DNA of 5,038 nucleotides, taken from NCBI GenBank assembly GCA_903970295.1, contig CAJCHQ010000878.1, forward strand, positions 1 to 5,038, read 5' to 3'. Source of the DNA: Bryobacterales bacterium. GTDB taxonomy: Bacteria; Cyanobacteriota; Vampirovibrionia; Obscuribacterales; Obscuribacteraceae. Below are positions 4,672 through 5,038 of the stretch, in pieces (position 1 is the first letter of the stretch; each line of letters opens with the position of its first letter). The translations under genes were made by a program, and so were the position numbers. A model generated the notes under the pieces. That model had not been told where the DNA came from. It ran no database searches and worked only from the letters and a program-made list of their open reading frames with translations.

Positions 4672-5028
4672 TCAGGGACGAAATCGCTGCGTCTGCCTTC
4701 CGTCACCTGATCCGCGCGTCCTCTTCTCCTGAAGCGATTGGCTATGAGCGAAGGATGAAAACAGCTGTGAAAACAGCGCCGCTGAAAGACCTTCTCCTTG
4801 TCCCTTAAAGAGCGCAATGCGCTTGTCCGAGAGCCAAAAAACCGGGCGCGAATCTCCCTCACAAACGATCTCCACCGCCTCGTCGCAATCAGTCAACCCC
4901 TGGAGCAGGCGATTAGCTAAATTGCCTTTGATCTTGAGCACCGAAGAGCTGACTGTTTGCTCCTTCATAACCGAAAGAAACCGATCTATAAAACGGCTAA
5001 ATTCGTCTTTACCAAGCTCCGCCCACAT
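4672..5028 (-). CDS. Unrecognised protein, 118 aa if it starts at 5028
   Basis: The frame stays open to the window edge, so the gene could begin further upstream. ATG at 5028 is favoured because GGAG lies six bases before it on the minus strand, at the very end of the window. I do not recognise the family. Residues 8-24 look like an amphipathic helix (EFSRFIDRFLSVMKEQT). Next come strand/helix segments SSVLKIKGNLANRLLQGL (28-45) and VEIVCEGD (52-59), then RPVFWLSDKRIALFKG (61-76) and a helix LSAALFSQLFSSFAHS (81-96). The last 20 residues are polar and basic (KRTRGSGDGRQTQRF) and look disordered or nucleic-acid binding. There is no signal peptide or membrane helix. It is convergent with the 64-aa peptide gene, with 116 bp between stops filled by two inverted repeats. 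A competing minus frame (4500-4862) runs through both of them and is not credible. Confidence 0.65.
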   Translation of the reverse strand: MWAELGKDEFSRFIDRFLSVMKEQTVSSSVLKIKGNLANRLLQGLTDCDEAVEIVCEGDSRPVFWLSDKRIALFKGQGEGLSAALFSQLFSSFAHSQSLQEKRTRGSGDGRQTQRFRP

Positions 5029-5038
5029 TTCCAGCTCC

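Noticed and set aside
4500..4862. 120-codon minus-strand frame
   Set aside because: It is antisense to the end of the 64-aa gene, overlaps the better minus-strand gene and passes through two inverted repeats. I also considered a frameshifted extension of the 4672 gene, but the inverted repeat just past its stop fits a natural end.

Overview
The window is a bacterial chromosomal stretch of moderate GC. It holds compact, mostly single-gene transcription units with sigma70-like promoters, good Shine-Dalgarno (SD) sites and strong intrinsic terminators. Nothing in it fixes the species. The mix of an envelope TPM/LemA-type pair, orphan small proteins and a stand-alone degenerate histidine kinase would suit an environmental Gram-negative-type lineage. 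Candidatus Obscuribacterales (Vampirovibrionia/Melainabacteria) is one guess, and acidobacteria or proteobacteria are alternatives. This placement is inference only. No tRNA, rRNA, CRISPR array, transposase or phage gene is visible.

Region 1 (1-1634) is an envelope pair on the + strand. The 3' part of a TPM-like membrane-anchored protein is followed after 89 nt by an intact LemA-family protein, and a 14-bp perfect hairpin closes the unit. The T-rich tail of that hairpin is present twice in tandem.

Region 2 (1635-2790) has about 330 bp of non-coding DNA carrying a near-palindrome and a promoter (TTGAAA-16-TATGAT). A 257-aa soluble protein follows. It keeps a perfect histidine-kinase H-box, but its N, G1 and G2 ATP-binding boxes have lost their key residues. 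This is the most interesting gene in the window, because it looks like a ChpT/Spo0B-style phosphotransferase derived from a kinase.

Region 3 (2791-3279) is a self-contained unit: near-consensus promoter (TTGACA-16-TATGAT), SD, an unrecognised 108-aa protein and a textbook terminator.

Region 4 (3280-4190) has a 34-codon leader ORF containing two hairpins, which overlaps by ATGA the start of a 153-aa exported helical protein. A long stem-loop terminator follows, and then a GC-rich patch with further inverted repeats but no convincing gene.

Region 5 (4191-5038) has a monocistronic gene for a 64-aa His- and Cys-rich peptide, convergent with a minus-strand gene of at least 118 codons. A pair of long inverted repeats lies between them and probably terminates transcription from both sides.
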